Below, in pieces: positions 1 to 8,839 of a stretch of 64,000 nucleotides of DNA. The notes below the pieces were generated by a model. It saw only the letters and a list, made by a program, of their open reading frames with translations, was not told the origin of the DNA and made no database searches. Source of the DNA: Ideonella_A intermedia_A (lineage in GTDB: Bacteria > Pseudomonadota > Gammaproteobacteria > Burkholderiales > Burkholderiaceae_C); the NCBI GenBank assembly GCA_943370175.1, contig CALRPU020000028.1, positions 1 through 64,000 on the forward strand, given 5' to 3'. Made by a program: the position numbers and the translations under genes. The number at the start of each line of letters is the position of its first letter. Within the stretch, counting starts at the first letter, position 1.

Positions 1-1884
1 AGCATTGCCGCATGGCGCGACGCCGCACCTCCGCGCGTCCGCTGGGTCGCCTGGGCGGCGGCCTCTGGCATGGGCCTGGCCGTCGCGCACGGCGGTGCTT
101 TCGCCCAGGCTGGTCGCGTGGTCGGTGCCGCCGACGTGACGCTGGAGCAGGTCGTCGTGACGGCCACCCGCACGCCCACCCGCATTGACGACGCCCTGGG
201 CGAGGTCACGGTGATTGACCGCACCCAGCTCGACCGCGCCACGGGCCGCACGCTGAGCGAGGTGCTGGGCAGCCAGCCTGGCGTCCAGTGGTCGTCGAAT
301 GGCGGGTTGGGCAAGTCCAGCTCCGTCTTCTTGCGCGGCCTGGAGGCGCGTCACACGCTGTTGTTGGTGGACGGCGTGCGGCTCGGCTCTGCCACGGTGG
401 GCACCCCGTCGTTCGACAACTTGCCGCTCGAGCAGATCGAGCGCATCGAAATCGTGCGTGGGCCGCTGTCGGGCTTGTACGGCAGCGATGCGGTGGGCGG
501 CGTCATTCAGGTCTTCACGCGGCGCGGCCGCGACGGCCTGCACGCCCAGGCGATGCTCTCGGCAGGGTCGAATCGCACCGGACAGGCCAGCGCCGGCCTC
601 AGCCTGGGCCAGGGGCCGCTGAGCTTGGCGGCCCAGGTCCAGCACACCGAGACGCGGGGCGTTTCTGCCACCAACCCGGCGGTGCCCTTCGGCAGCTACA
701 ACGCCGACCGCGACGGCTTCCGTCAGGACGCGGGCAGCGCGCAGCTGGGCTTGAAACTGGGGGCAGGCTGGCGGGCGGATGCGCAATGGCTGCAGTCGCG
801 CGGCAAGACGCAGATCGACGAAGGTCCCGGCGCGGACAGCCGTGCCTTGCTGAGCAACGAGCTGGCCGCCGCGAGCGTGGGCGGGCCGGTGAGCGGGCCC
901 TGGCGGACCCAACTTCGGGCGTCGCGCTCGACCGACGGCTACGACACCCAGGTGACCTTGTTCGGCCCGGGCAGCCTCGGCCTGATCCGCACGGTGCAGC
1001 GGCAGTTCAGCTGGGAGAACACCGTGACCACGCCGCTGGGCACCGCCTTGATCCTGGCCGAGCGACTCGAACAGGCGGTCAGCAAGCCCGGCAGCGCTTA
1101 CACCGTGTCGCAGCGCAACATCAACGCGCTGGCCTTGGGGCTGAACGGCCAGCAAGGCGCGCACGGTTGGCAAGCCAACTTGCGGCGCGACCGCAATTCG
1201 CAGTACGGCGGGCAAACCACCGGCACGCTGGCCTACGCTTACACCCTGAACCCGGCCTGGCGCCTGGGCGGGTCGTACGGCACGAGCTTCGTGGCGCCAA
1301 GCTTCAACCAGCTGTACTTCCCTGGCTTTGGCAACCCGCTGCTGCAGCCCGAAGAAGGTCGTCACGGCGAGCTCAACGTGCGCTGGCTGGGCGACAAGCA
1401 GCAAGTGCGTGCGGCTTGGTTCGACAACCGCATCCGAGGTTTCATCACCCCGGGGCCGAACCCGAGCAATGTGGACGCGCGCATCGATGGGCTGAGCCTG
1501 AGCTATGAAGCCCGGCGCGAGGCCTGGACTTACGCCGCCAGCCTCGACCACGTCGACCCGCGCAACGACAGCACCAACGCCAACGCGGGCAAGTGGTTGC
1601 CCCGGCGCGCCAAGGACAGCCTCAAGGCCTCGGCCGATGTGGACCTGGGCCGTTGGCAGCTCGGCGCCAGCCTGACGGCTTTCGGCCCACGCTTCGACAA
1701 CGCAGCCAACACCATCCGCCTGGGTGGTTTCACAACGGTTGACGTGCGGGCCGACTGGCGCATGGCGCCGCAGTGGACGCTCGGCTTGCGGCTCAACAAC
1801 CTCGGCGACAAGACCTATCAGACGGTCAATGGCTACAACCAGCCTGGGCGCGAGGGCTTCGTCACCGTGCGCTACAGCCACTGA
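1..1884 (+). CDS. btuB: TonB-dependent outer-membrane receptor, BtuB-like (5' end outside window)
   Basis: Outer-membrane beta-barrel receptor, probably importing cobalamin or a related corrinoid in a TonB-dependent way. The frame is open from base 1. Before the first in-window ATG (base 70) it already encodes a basic then hydrophobic stretch ending in AFAQA, which reads as one signal peptide, so the true start is probably just upstream of the window. The mature N-terminus carries a TonB-box-like LEQVVVTATRTP, followed by a plug domain (SEVLGSQPGV, GLYGSDAVGGVIQVF) and a barrel of about 450 residues. The protein ends in YSH rather than the usual terminal aromatic residue. The stop overlaps the btuF start (TGATG), and the binding protein, permease and ATPase follow, which supports vitamin B12 over an iron siderophore. 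The substrate is inferred from this context. Confidence 0.85.
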   Translation, partial: SIAAWRDAAPPRVRWVAWAAASGMGLAVAHGGAFAQAGRVVGAADVTLEQVVVTATRTPTRIDDALGEVTVIDRTQLDRATGRTLSEVLGSQPGVQWSSNGGLGKSSSVFLRGLEARHTLLLVDGVRLGSATVGTPSFDNLPLEQIERIEIVRGPLSGLYGSDAVGGVIQVFTRRGRDGLHAQAMLSAGSNRTGQASAGLSLGQGPLSLAAQVQHTETRGVSATNPAVPFGSYNADRDGFRQDAGSAQLGLKLGAGWRADAQWLQSRGKTQIDEGPGADSRALLSNELAAASVGGPVSGPWRTQLRASRSTDGYDTQVTLFGPGSLGLIRTVQRQFSWENTVTTPLGTALILAERLEQAVSKPGSAYTVSQRNINALALGLNGQQGAHGWQANLRRDRNSQYGGQTTGTLAYAYTLNPAWRLGGSYGTSFVAPSFNQLYFPGFGNPLLQPEEGRHGELNVRWLGDKQQVRAAWFDNRIRGFITPGPNPSNVDARIDGLSLSYEARREAWTYAASLDHVDPRNDSTNANAGKWLPRRAKDSLKASADVDLGRWQLGASLTAFGPRFDNAANTIRLGGFTTVDVRADWRMAPQWTLGLRLNNLGDKTYQTVNGYNQPGREGFVTVRYSH

Positions 1885-2891
1885 TGACGGCGATGGCCTG
1901 TCTGCGGTGGGGTGCGGTGGCGGCCGACGTGACGGCCGCGTTGGCGCTGCTGATGGGCGCCGCCGCCATGCTGTCGGCTGGTGCGGTGTCAGCCGCCGAA
2001 CAGTCCGCCACGGCGCGGTCGCCGGCGGCGGCCAGCGCGCCCTTGCTGGACGACCGCGGCGCACCGGTGGGCGCGGCGCCGCCGGCGCGGCGCATCGTCA
2101 GCCTGTTGCCATCGCTGACCGAGACCGTGTGCGCGCTCGGGGCTTGCGATCGGCTGGTGGCGACCGACCGCTTCTCGAATCACCCGGCGTCGGTGCGGTC
2201 GCTGCCCAAGGTGGGCAGCCTGGACGATGTGCAGGTCGAGCGCATCGTGGCCCTTCGCCCCGACCTCGTGTTGGTGGCGGTGTCATCGCGTGTGACCGAG
2301 CGCTTGCAGTCGCTGGGACTGCGGGTCGTCACGCTTGAGCCTCGCAGCCTGGGCGACACCGAACGCGTGGTGCGCCTGATCGCCGGGTTGCTGGGCTCGG
2401 GGGAGGCCGACGCTGTGCTTGCGCGCGCCCAGGCGGCGGTGGCCGAGGCCAGCCGCCAGCTGGACCCGCGTGCCCTCGGGCTGAGCGTCTACTTTCCGGT
2501 GGGCACAGGCCCTTATGCCGCCGGCGCTGCGTCGTTCACGGGCGAGCTGATGACGCGCCTCGGGCTGGTCAATGTCGTGGAGGCGTCGCTCGGCCCCTAC
2601 CCGATGCTGAACCCCGAGTTTGTGGTGCGCGCCGACCCCAGTTTGATCGTCATCGGCCAACGCCACGTCGACACGGTGGCCGCGCGGCCCGGATGGTCCC
2701 GGGTGCGGGCCGTGCGCGACAAGCGCTTTTGCCGGCTCGACCCCGACGCGGGCGACGTGCTGGCCCGAGCGGGCCCGCGGTTTGGCGAGGCCGCCTTGCT
2801 GATCAGCCAATGCGTGAACCAGGCCCTGCGCGACGCGCCCCTCGATGCGGCCGACCGCGCGCCTGCGCCCGGCAAAGGGAGCCGGCCGTGA
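1884..2891 (+). CDS. btuF: Periplasmic cobalamin-binding protein of ABC importer
   Basis: Periplasmic binding protein that would hand corrinoid from the receptor to BtuCD. The start is the ATG overlapping the receptor stop, giving 335 residues. A hydrophobic stretch around residues 15-35 ending in AVSAAE looks like a long signal peptide. The body is the helical-backbone class III fold: ARRIVSLLPSLTETVCALG opens the first lobe, followed by VATDRFSNHP and LRPDLVLV, and the second lobe carries PYPMLNPEFVVRADPSLIVIG. These are typical of BtuF-like proteins. Its stop overlaps the GTG start of the permease. The haem or siderophore version of the same fold is an alternative. Confidence 0.85.
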   Translation: MTAMACLRWGAVAADVTAALALLMGAAAMLSAGAVSAAEQSATARSPAAASAPLLDDRGAPVGAAPPARRIVSLLPSLTETVCALGACDRLVATDRFSNHPASVRSLPKVGSLDDVQVERIVALRPDLVLVAVSSRVTERLQSLGLRVVTLEPRSLGDTERVVRLIAGLLGSGEADAVLARAQAAVAEASRQLDPRALGLSVYFPVGTGPYAAGAASFTGELMTRLGLVNVVEASLGPYPMLNPEFVVRADPSLIVIGQRHVDTVAARPGWSRVRAVRDKRFCRLDPDAGDVLARAGPRFGEAALLISQCVNQALRDAPLDAADRAPAPGKGSRP

Positions 2892-3871
2892 GCGGTCGCC
2901 AGGCGCTGGCCTTGCTGCTGGCCCTGGGCGCCATTGCGGGGTTGCTGGGCGTCTGCGTGGGCAGCAATGGGTGGTCCCCGCCGTGGGCCGCCGATGCGGA
3001 CGCGGCGCTGATCCTGTGGGACATCCGCTTGCCACGATCGATCGGGGCCTGGCTGGCTGGTGCGCTGCTGGGCTTGGGCGGTGCCGTGGCGCAAGGCGTG
3101 TTCCGCAACCCGCTGGCGGATCCCTATTTGCTGGGCAGCGCGTCCGGGGCGTCGCTTGGGGTCGCCTTGTTGCTCGCGGTGCTGGGCATGTCGCCGTCGT
3201 CCCAGGGCTGGGGCCTGCGCTTGGGCCTGACCGGGGCCGCCTTCGTCGGCTCGTTGCTGGCGGTGGCGCTGACCGTCGCCCTGGCGCGCGGTGTGCAGCA
3301 CGTGATGCGCCTGCTGCTCGCTGGGGTGGTGGTGGGCGTGGTGCTGGCCGCCGTGAAGGAGCTGGTGGTGCTGGCGGCCCCGGACGTGCTGCGGCCGCTG
3401 CAGGCCTTCCTGCTCGGCACGACCGGCCTGCTGGGCTGGCCCGCGGTGCAGGTGCTGGGCGCGGTGTTGCTGCCCTGCCTGCTGGCGGCCTGGCTGGGCA
3501 GCCGGGCGCTGGATGCCATGGCCCTGGGCGACGCCACCGCGCGCAGCCTGGGCTTGCCGCTGGGGGCCGTGCGCGCCGGCCTGGTGGCGGTGATGGCTTT
3601 GACCACCGCCGCGGCCGTGGCCCAGGCCGGGCTGATCGCTTTCGTCGGGCTGGTGGCGCCGCACCTGGTGCGCAGCCTGGGGCACGCGGCGCATCGGCGC
3701 TTGTTGAGTTTGTCCGCCGCGGCGGGTGGCTTGCTGCTGCTGTGCGCCGACGTCCTGGCCCGCGCGGTCATCGCGCCGCAGGAGCTGCCGGTGGGCGTGA
3801 TCACCGCCGTGCTCGGCGGCGGCTACCTGCTGTGGCTGATGCACAGCCGCCCGATGGGAGGACGCAGCTGA
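2888..3871 (+). CDS. btuC: ABC transporter permease, FecCD/BtuC family
   Basis: Inner-membrane permease of the corrinoid importer, 327 residues, about ten hydrophobic helices. Family marks are IRLPRSIGAWLAGALLGLGG near residue 40, NPLADPYLLGSASGAS, and FVGLVAPHLVRSLGH in the second half, the region that contacts the ATPase. The start is GTG at 2888, inside the btuF stop (GTGA). Reading further upstream in this frame gives arginine-rich sequence antisense in character, so the GTG is preferred. The stop overlaps the btuD start. Confidence 0.88.
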   Translation: MSGRQALALLLALGAIAGLLGVCVGSNGWSPPWAADADAALILWDIRLPRSIGAWLAGALLGLGGAVAQGVFRNPLADPYLLGSASGASLGVALLLAVLGMSPSSQGWGLRLGLTGAAFVGSLLAVALTVALARGVQHVMRLLLAGVVVGVVLAAVKELVVLAAPDVLRPLQAFLLGTTGLLGWPAVQVLGAVLLPCLLAAWLGSRALDAMALGDATARSLGLPLGAVRAGLVAVMALTTAAAVAQAGLIAFVGLVAPHLVRSLGHAAHRRLLSLSAAAGGLLLLCADVLARAVIAPQELPVGVITAVLGGGYLLWLMHSRPMGGRS

Positions 3872-4719
3872 TGGACGCTGCCTTGCACGCCGCAAGGACC
3901 CTTGCCGAGGGGGCCGCCACGAGCGCCCAGTCCACCGCCGCCAGCGCCGAGGCCGATGGCCGCCCGGCGATGTCGGTCTCGCTGTCGGCGGTGCGGTTGC
4001 AGCGCTGCCCGGTGCTTGGTCCGATCCGCCTGGACGTGCGCGCGGCGACGTGGACCGCGGTGGTGGGGCCGAACGGTGCGGGCAAGTCGACCCTGTTGCG
4101 CGCCCTGGCGGGCCTGCAGGCCGCCGAGGGCGCGCTGAGCTTGTTCGGTCGCCCCCTGCGCGATTGGCCCGCGCGCGAGCGCGCGCGCTGCCTCGCCTGG
4201 ATGGGTCAGGGCGAACCAAGTGCCGAAGGGATGAGCGCCGAAGAGGTGGTGATGCTGGGCCGGCTGCCCCACCACGGCTGGCTGGCACCACCGACCGACG
4301 AGGACCGCGCCCAGGTCGAGGCCGCAATGCGCCAAACCCAGTGCCTCGCGTGGCGTCGGCGCAGCCTGTCGACCCTGTCGGGCGGTGAGCGCCAGCGCGT
4401 GTTGCTGGCGCGCGCGCTGGCCGTGCAGGCGCGGGTCGTGTTGATGGACGAGCCCCTGACCCACCTCGACCCGCCTCACCAGGCCGATTGGACGCTGCTG
4501 GTGCGCCAGCTGTGCCAAGCGGGAACCACGGTGGTTTCCGTGCTCCACGAACTCAACGCGGCGCTGCAGGCCGACGCGCTGGTGGTGATGGCACGCGGCC
4601 AAGTGGTGCACCACGGCGCGCCGGCGGACGCGGCCACGCGGGACGCACTGCTCGACGTCTTTGACGGTCGACTGCAGTTCGTCGAGATCGCCGGCCGCTG
4701 GGTGGCGCTGCCGCGCTGA
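3871..4719 (+). CDS. btuD: ABC transporter ATPase, BtuD/FecE type
   Basis: ATPase that powers the corrinoid importer. From the ATG overlapping the btuC stop it is 282 residues. Walker A GPNGAGKST is at about 66-74, the signature is LSGGERQRV, Walker B is VVLMDEP, the D-loop LTHLD follows and the H-loop histidine lies in VLHELN. The first 33 residues are Ala/Ser-rich and not part of the ABC domain. An internal ATG at 3970 would give a standard-length protein, so the N-terminus is uncertain. It is the last gene of the operon and is followed by a GC-rich hairpin and a convergent gene. Confidence 0.87.
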   Translation: MDAALHAARTLAEGAATSAQSTAASAEADGRPAMSVSLSAVRLQRCPVLGPIRLDVRAATWTAVVGPNGAGKSTLLRALAGLQAAEGALSLFGRPLRDWPARERARCLAWMGQGEPSAEGMSAEEVVMLGRLPHHGWLAPPTDEDRAQVEAAMRQTQCLAWRRRSLSTLSGGERQRVLLARALAVQARVVLMDEPLTHLDPPHQADWTLLVRQLCQAGTTVVSVLHELNAALQADALVVMARGQVVHHGAPADAATRDALLDVFDGRLQFVEIAGRWVALPR

Positions 4720-4723
4720 CGCT

Positions 4724-4739
4724 GCGGCCGGTCGGCCGC
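4724..4739. terminator. GC-rich hairpin between convergent genes
   Basis: GCGGCC-GGTC-GGCCGC gives a perfect six-base stem with a four-base loop in the 25-base gap between the btuD stop and the convergent DUF1161 stop. There is no T-run, so it is only a candidate bidirectional terminator. Confidence 0.35.
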
Positions 4740-4744
4740 CGTGC

Positions 4745-5209
4745 TCAGCGTGCGGCGCTCGGGGATGGCGCTGAGGTGGCCGGCGCCGGCAATCCTGGCA
4801 CGCTGTCTGGCGCCAGCGTCACCGGCGGCGACCTGCGTTGCCTGCAGTCCGGGCCGATGAAGCCGTCCTTGCACTCGGTCACGATGTGCTCGTCACCCGG
4901 CCGCGCGGTGGCGGACCGGCCCACCGACGCGGCGGGCGCGGTCTGTGGGGCGGCGGCGGCGGGGACGGCCGCCATGGGGCCGGCCGGGCCTGCTGTGTAG
5001 ACGATCTTCTTGCGCCCCAACCCGCAGCTGCCCACCACCTTGCCCGTCGTGGTCGCGTCCAGGTCGAGGATCGACAAGGTGTAGGCCGTGAGGCCGCCGG
5101 CGCGAAGTTTGGCGTCGATCTGCGCCTGAATGGCCTCGCAGGTGTCGGCGCGGGCGGGGGAGGCACACAGCGCGAGCGCGCCGAACAGCATCGTGAACTT
5201 GGTCGACAT
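4745..5209 (-). CDS. DUF1161 family secreted protein
   Basis: Small exported protein of unknown function, 154 residues. A signal peptide of about 20 residues ends in SPARA before DTCEAIQAQIDAKL. The following core, with YTLSILDLDA, GKVVGSCG and KKIVY, matches the DUF1161 pattern, in which two cysteines flank the conserved stretch. The C-terminal half is an Ala/Pro-rich linker followed by a short tail with a second cysteine pair (ECKDGFIGPDCRQ), longer than typical family members. The ATG at 5209 is chosen; one three codons upstream (5218) is equally possible, and neither has a strong ribosome site. It is convergent with the btu operon. Confidence 0.7.
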   Translation of the reverse strand: MSTKFTMLFGALALCASPARADTCEAIQAQIDAKLRAGGLTAYTLSILDLDATTTGKVVGSCGLGRKKIVYTAGPAGPMAAVPAAAAPQTAPAASVGRSATARPGDEHIVTECKDGFIGPDCRQRRSPPVTLAPDSVPGLPAPATSAPSPSAAR

Positions 5210-5218
5210 CCGCGGCAT

Positions 5219-5652
5219 CGATGAGGGGTGGGACAGGCTCTGATTAGACACGCCCCAGGCCGCTGCGGCAGGGTGGAAACACGGGCCCATGGCTCGGCTT
5301 CGACCCGCATTGCGACCCGTCCGCCGTGCGGCAGCGGCCGCCTCGGTCACCCCATGCAGGACAACGATGTGGGTGAGCGTGTCCGCGCGGACCAGCGGAT
5401 CGAGCAACGCCGCGTGGTCGCGCAGGAACGCGATCAGCGCCTGCTGGTGCAGGCTGTCGTGCACTCTGCGGCCGCGGCACCGCGCCAACTTGCCGGTCGA
5501 GCAAGCCCACCAGCCGCTCCGGTGCGCCGCGCCGTTGGCGCGGCTCGACGCGTCCAGCCGCCCGACCAGGCGCGGGACCTTGCCGCGCTTGTTCCAGACC
5601 GACGGCGGGCCGTGCGCGCCCGATGAGCGCCGCCGACCCAGCGGCGGCGCCG
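5219..5652. other. Region without a convincing gene
   Basis: About 430 bases between two minus-strand genes. The minus frame stays open and in phase with the DUF1161 gene, and codes a plausible-looking helical stretch (LHQQALIAFLRDHAALLDP) around 5380-5450, but no good start with a ribosome site was found and the flanking residues look random. It may be a decayed gene or simply open GC-rich sequence. No RNA gene or repeat was seen. Confidence 0.4.
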
Positions 5653-7578
5653 TCACGCGCGCGCGGGTTGCGTTGCCGTCAGCGCCCGGGCCACGAACTG
5701 CTTGGCCACGGTGGGGCGCGGCACCTTGAAGGGAAACCAACGGCGCACGTCGTCTTCGAGGCCGATGCCGTGCATGTAGTTGTAGAGCGCCTTCTTCAGC
5801 ACGGGGCCGATCGCGTCGTGGTCCACGCCGGTCGGGTCGATGAAGCCAATGTCATTGCGCGCGAACTGGCCTGGAGGCAGCGGTTGCAGGCTCACACCGT
5901 AGTGCGCGGGGTCCAGCCCCACTGGCGAGTGCACCGTGCAGGCGAAGCGGTGAAAAAAGCCGCTGTGGATGCAGCCTTCGGCGAACAGCTGGCGGACGTA
6001 CTCGAGCGCGTCGACGGTGTCCTGCAGCGTCTGCGTGGGAAAGCCGTACATCAGGTAGGCGTGCACCATGACGCCCGCGTCGGCGAACGCCTTGGTCACC
6101 CGCGCCACCTGCGCCACCGACACGCCTTTCTTCATCAAGGCCAGAAGCCGGTCGGACGCCACCTCCAGGCCGCCCGACATCGCGATGCAGCCGCTGTCGG
6201 CCAATTGCTGGCACAGCTCGGGCGTGAAGCTTTTTTCGAACCGGATGTTGCCCCACCAGGAAATCGCGGTGCCGCGCTTCGTCAGCTCGGCGGCCAGCGC
6301 CTTCAGCGACTTCGGTGGCGCGGCCTCGTCGACGAAATGGAAGCCGGTCTGCCCCGTTTCCCGGACGATGGCCTCGATGCGGTCCGCCAGCAGCGTGGCG
6401 GACGCAGCGTCGTAGCGTGAGATGTAGTCCAGGCTGACGTCGCAGAAGCTGCACTTCTTCCAGTAGCAACCGTGGGCAACGGTCAGCTTGTTCCAGCGCC
6501 CATCGCTCCAAAGCCGGTTCATTGGGTTGAGCATGTCCAGCAAGGACAGGTAGCGGTCCAAGGGCAGCCCGTCCCAGGTCGGCGTGCCGACGTCGGCGAA
6601 GGGAATGTCGGGTTCGGCCCAGTGGATGTACTTCACCGTGCCGGAGTCGGCATCGCGCACAAAGCAGCGCACCAGCCGTTGCTGGGACCGCTTGCCGGCC
6701 ACGTGCTCCAGCAGCGCCAGCAGCGGCCTTTCGCCGGCGTCCAACGTCACGTGGTCGAAATGGTCGAAGACCCGCGGCTCGGCCAGCTCACGCAGCTCGG
6801 TGTTGACGTAGCCGCCGCCCAGCACGGTGACGATGGTGGGGTCGATCTGCTTGGCCGTCTGCGCGATGCGAAAGGCCGCGTAGACCGCGCCGGGGAACGG
6901 CACCGACAGCAGCAGCACGCGAGGGCGGTGGCGTTCGATGGCCTCGCGTGTCAGCTCGGCCAGCAGCGTGTCCAGCAGCGTGGGCGGCGCGGCCAAGGCG
7001 TCGGCCAAGGGGTCGAAGCTGGGTTGGGAGCGCGCCAGCGATTCGGCGTAGCGGACGAACTCGAAGCGCGGGTCGACCGCGTCGCGCACCACGTCGGCCA
7101 GGTCGTTGAGGTAGAGCGTCGCCAAATGGCGGGCGCGGTCTTGCAGGCCCAGCGCACCGAAGGCCCAGGCCAGCGGGTCGCCGCTGCCGTCGTCGATGTA
7201 GTGGTCCAGCGAAACGAAGCGCGGCCCTTCCGGCAGGAAGCCACGGCCGCCGATGCGGTGGGCCAGCGTCGGGTCTCGGCCCTGCAGGAAGGCGACGGTG
7301 GGCTCCACGGTGGCCAGGTAGCGGTCGAAGGCCGCGTCGAAATGCTGCAGCACCGCGCTGCGCTGGCGTGGCTTGACCGCCTGCACCGCGGCGTGCAGCG
7401 CGCGCAGGCCGTCGCGCGACCACAGCCGCAGCACCAGGGCCAGCGCGAGGTCTTCTTGCACCGCGTCCACCCCGCGCGAGCGCAGGAAGCCGGTCAGGTA
7501 GGCGGTGGACGGGTAAGGCGTGTTCAGCTGGGTCATCGGTGGGATGACCGACAACACGCGCGTTGCGAGAGGGCTCAT
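5653..7578 (-). CDS. Probable B12-binding radical SAM protein
   Basis: Radical S-adenosylmethionine enzyme of 641 residues, substrate unknown. The N-terminal third resembles a cobalamin-binding-like Rossmann domain: RVLSVIPPMTQLNTPYPS at the start and VTVLGGGYVNTEL near 250-262. The catalytic domain begins at about 365 with the iron-sulfur cysteines C371, C376 and C379 (HGCYWKKCSFCD), a CX4CX2C spacing instead of the common CX3CX2C. Later TIM-barrel elements include FHFVDEAAPP, SGGLEVASD and YLMYGFPTQT. The gene lies near the cobalamin uptake operon, which fits a B12-using enzyme. It ends a minus-strand run nth, yigZ, SPOR-like gene and this gene, with gaps of 10 to 62 bases. Confidence 0.8.
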   Translation of the reverse strand: MSPLATRVLSVIPPMTQLNTPYPSTAYLTGFLRSRGVDAVQEDLALALVLRLWSRDGLRALHAAVQAVKPRQRSAVLQHFDAAFDRYLATVEPTVAFLQGRDPTLAHRIGGRGFLPEGPRFVSLDHYIDDGSGDPLAWAFGALGLQDRARHLATLYLNDLADVVRDAVDPRFEFVRYAESLARSQPSFDPLADALAAPPTLLDTLLAELTREAIERHRPRVLLLSVPFPGAVYAAFRIAQTAKQIDPTIVTVLGGGYVNTELRELAEPRVFDHFDHVTLDAGERPLLALLEHVAGKRSQQRLVRCFVRDADSGTVKYIHWAEPDIPFADVGTPTWDGLPLDRYLSLLDMLNPMNRLWSDGRWNKLTVAHGCYWKKCSFCDVSLDYISRYDAASATLLADRIEAIVRETGQTGFHFVDEAAPPKSLKALAAELTKRGTAISWWGNIRFEKSFTPELCQQLADSGCIAMSGGLEVASDRLLALMKKGVSVAQVARVTKAFADAGVMVHAYLMYGFPTQTLQDTVDALEYVRQLFAEGCIHSGFFHRFACTVHSPVGLDPAHYGVSLQPLPPGQFARNDIGFIDPTGVDHDAIGPVLKKALYNYMHGIGLEDDVRRWFPFKVPRPTVAKQFVARALTATQPARA

Positions 7579-7640
7579 GGCGGACGTCGAGGCATGCCCA
7601 CCGATTGTCGGTGATGCCTGCGCGCTTGCAGGCGGTGGGA

Positions 7641-8783
7641 CTAGAACTCGATGATCTCGGCCTTGATGCCACGCACGCCGAGCAGCCCGCGGGTCTGCTC
7701 GGCCGCCTCGCGGTCGTGGTATGGCCAGATGACCGCGCGGAACTCGTCGCCGATCTGCATGATTTCAGCCCGCGCCTGACCCGGCTCGGCCTTCATCGGC
7801 GCATTGGTCAAGACGATGCGCAGCTGGGACGCCGCGCGGCTTTTGGTGGGCATGGTGGCCACGGCGTAGACCCGACCGTCATCGACTGCGAACGTCCCAG
7901 CGGCCGACGCGCCCGAAGCGGCGTTGCGGGCGTGGGCCGGGGTGGCGCGCAGGGCCTCCGCTTGCGCTTTGGCAGCGGCGCGCACCTCGGCAGGCAAGAT
8001 GGGGCGCATCGCGCCTGAGGCAGTCTGTGGCGGCGCGGGCGCGGGCAAGGCCGCGCCCGCATCGTTCGCCGGGTGCGAGGCCGAGGGCGCGGCGCTGGCC
8101 ACGGCGACCGGCCGGATGCCGGACGCCGCCAAGGCCGGCGACGAGGCGGCCGCGCCGGCGGGCGGCAACCCGACCTGCGCTGGAGCAGCCCCCGTCCGCG
8201 GCGCCGACGGCGGCACCGCCGCCAACAGCACGCCGGCATCGCGGTGCTGCCCGGTGCCGCTCACCACCGTGGCCAGGGTCACCACCAGACCGATGGCCGC
8301 GACCAATGCGCTGGCGCCGCCGAGGATTCGGTGTCGGCTCAGCAGGCGCGTTCCCAGGATGCGCGGCGACTCGCCCTCGCCGATCAGCACGCGCACCCGC
8401 TGGCTGCCGACTTCGATGGCGGCGGTGCGCAGGTGGCGAAACGCCAGTGGGGCGTCGGCGGCCACGCGCGTGGGCAGCATGTCGCGCTGCGGCCAGTCGC
8501 TGGCGCCTGGTCGCTCCGGCGCGCCGTGGGCCCAGGCGAAACGGGCCAAGCGCGCTGGCTTCAGGTGGTCGATGACTTCCTCATCGAAGGCGCGCGCCGG
8601 CCGTGGCGTCTTGCCGAACAGGCGTTGCCATGGCTTGGCCGGGAGCGGGTCGGTCGCGAGGAAGGGCAGCTTCAACACGCCCAGGCCGACCACCTGCGCG
8701 GGCGCGATGCGCCGCGCGAGCGGGTGACGGTTGTGCCACTGCGCGACGCGGGCGGCGAGTTCGGTGGAGGGATCGACGTCCAT
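7641..8783 (-). CDS. Membrane protein with C-terminal SPOR-like domain
   Basis: 380-residue protein of unknown function. It has a cytoplasmic N-terminal region of about 150 residues, a single membrane helix at about 154-175 (GGASALVAAIGLVVTL), a long Ala/Pro-rich linker, and a C-terminal 75-residue module (residues about 305-380) with the alternating pattern of a SPOR fold, ending AVIWPYHDREAAEQTR...IKAEIIEF. SPOR domains bind denuded septal peptidoglycan, so a cell-envelope role is possible; this is inferred from pattern only. It follows yigZ by 56 bases on the same strand. Confidence 0.6.
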   Translation of the reverse strand: MDVDPSTELAARVAQWHNRHPLARRIAPAQVVGLGVLKLPFLATDPLPAKPWQRLFGKTPRPARAFDEEVIDHLKPARLARFAWAHGAPERPGASDWPQRDMLPTRVAADAPLAFRHLRTAAIEVGSQRVRVLIGEGESPRILGTRLLSRHRILGGASALVAAIGLVVTLATVVSGTGQHRDAGVLLAAVPPSAPRTGAAPAQVGLPPAGAAASSPALAASGIRPVAVASAAPSASHPANDAGAALPAPAPPQTASGAMRPILPAEVRAAAKAQAEALRATPAHARNAASGASAAGTFAVDDGRVYAVATMPTKSRAASQLRIVLTNAPMKAEPGQARAEIMQIGDEFRAVIWPYHDREAAEQTRGLLGVRGIKAEIIEF

Positions 8784-8839
8784 GGGCCCGGCCAGTGTGG
8801 CCGCGCACCGTGGCGGGCGGTGCGCCGAAAAGCGGTGCG

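Noticed and set aside
1..69. Cobalamin riboswitch before the TonB receptor
   Set aside because: The receptor frame is already open at base 1, so the leader lies outside the window.
2597..4327. 576-codon open frame on the minus strand, antisense to btuC/btuD
   Set aside because: Arg/Gln/His-rich with no family motif; a by-product of GC-rich codon use in the btu genes.
5228..5626. 132-codon plus-strand frame in the gene-poor gap
   Set aside because: Arg-rich, no motif, no good ribosome site.
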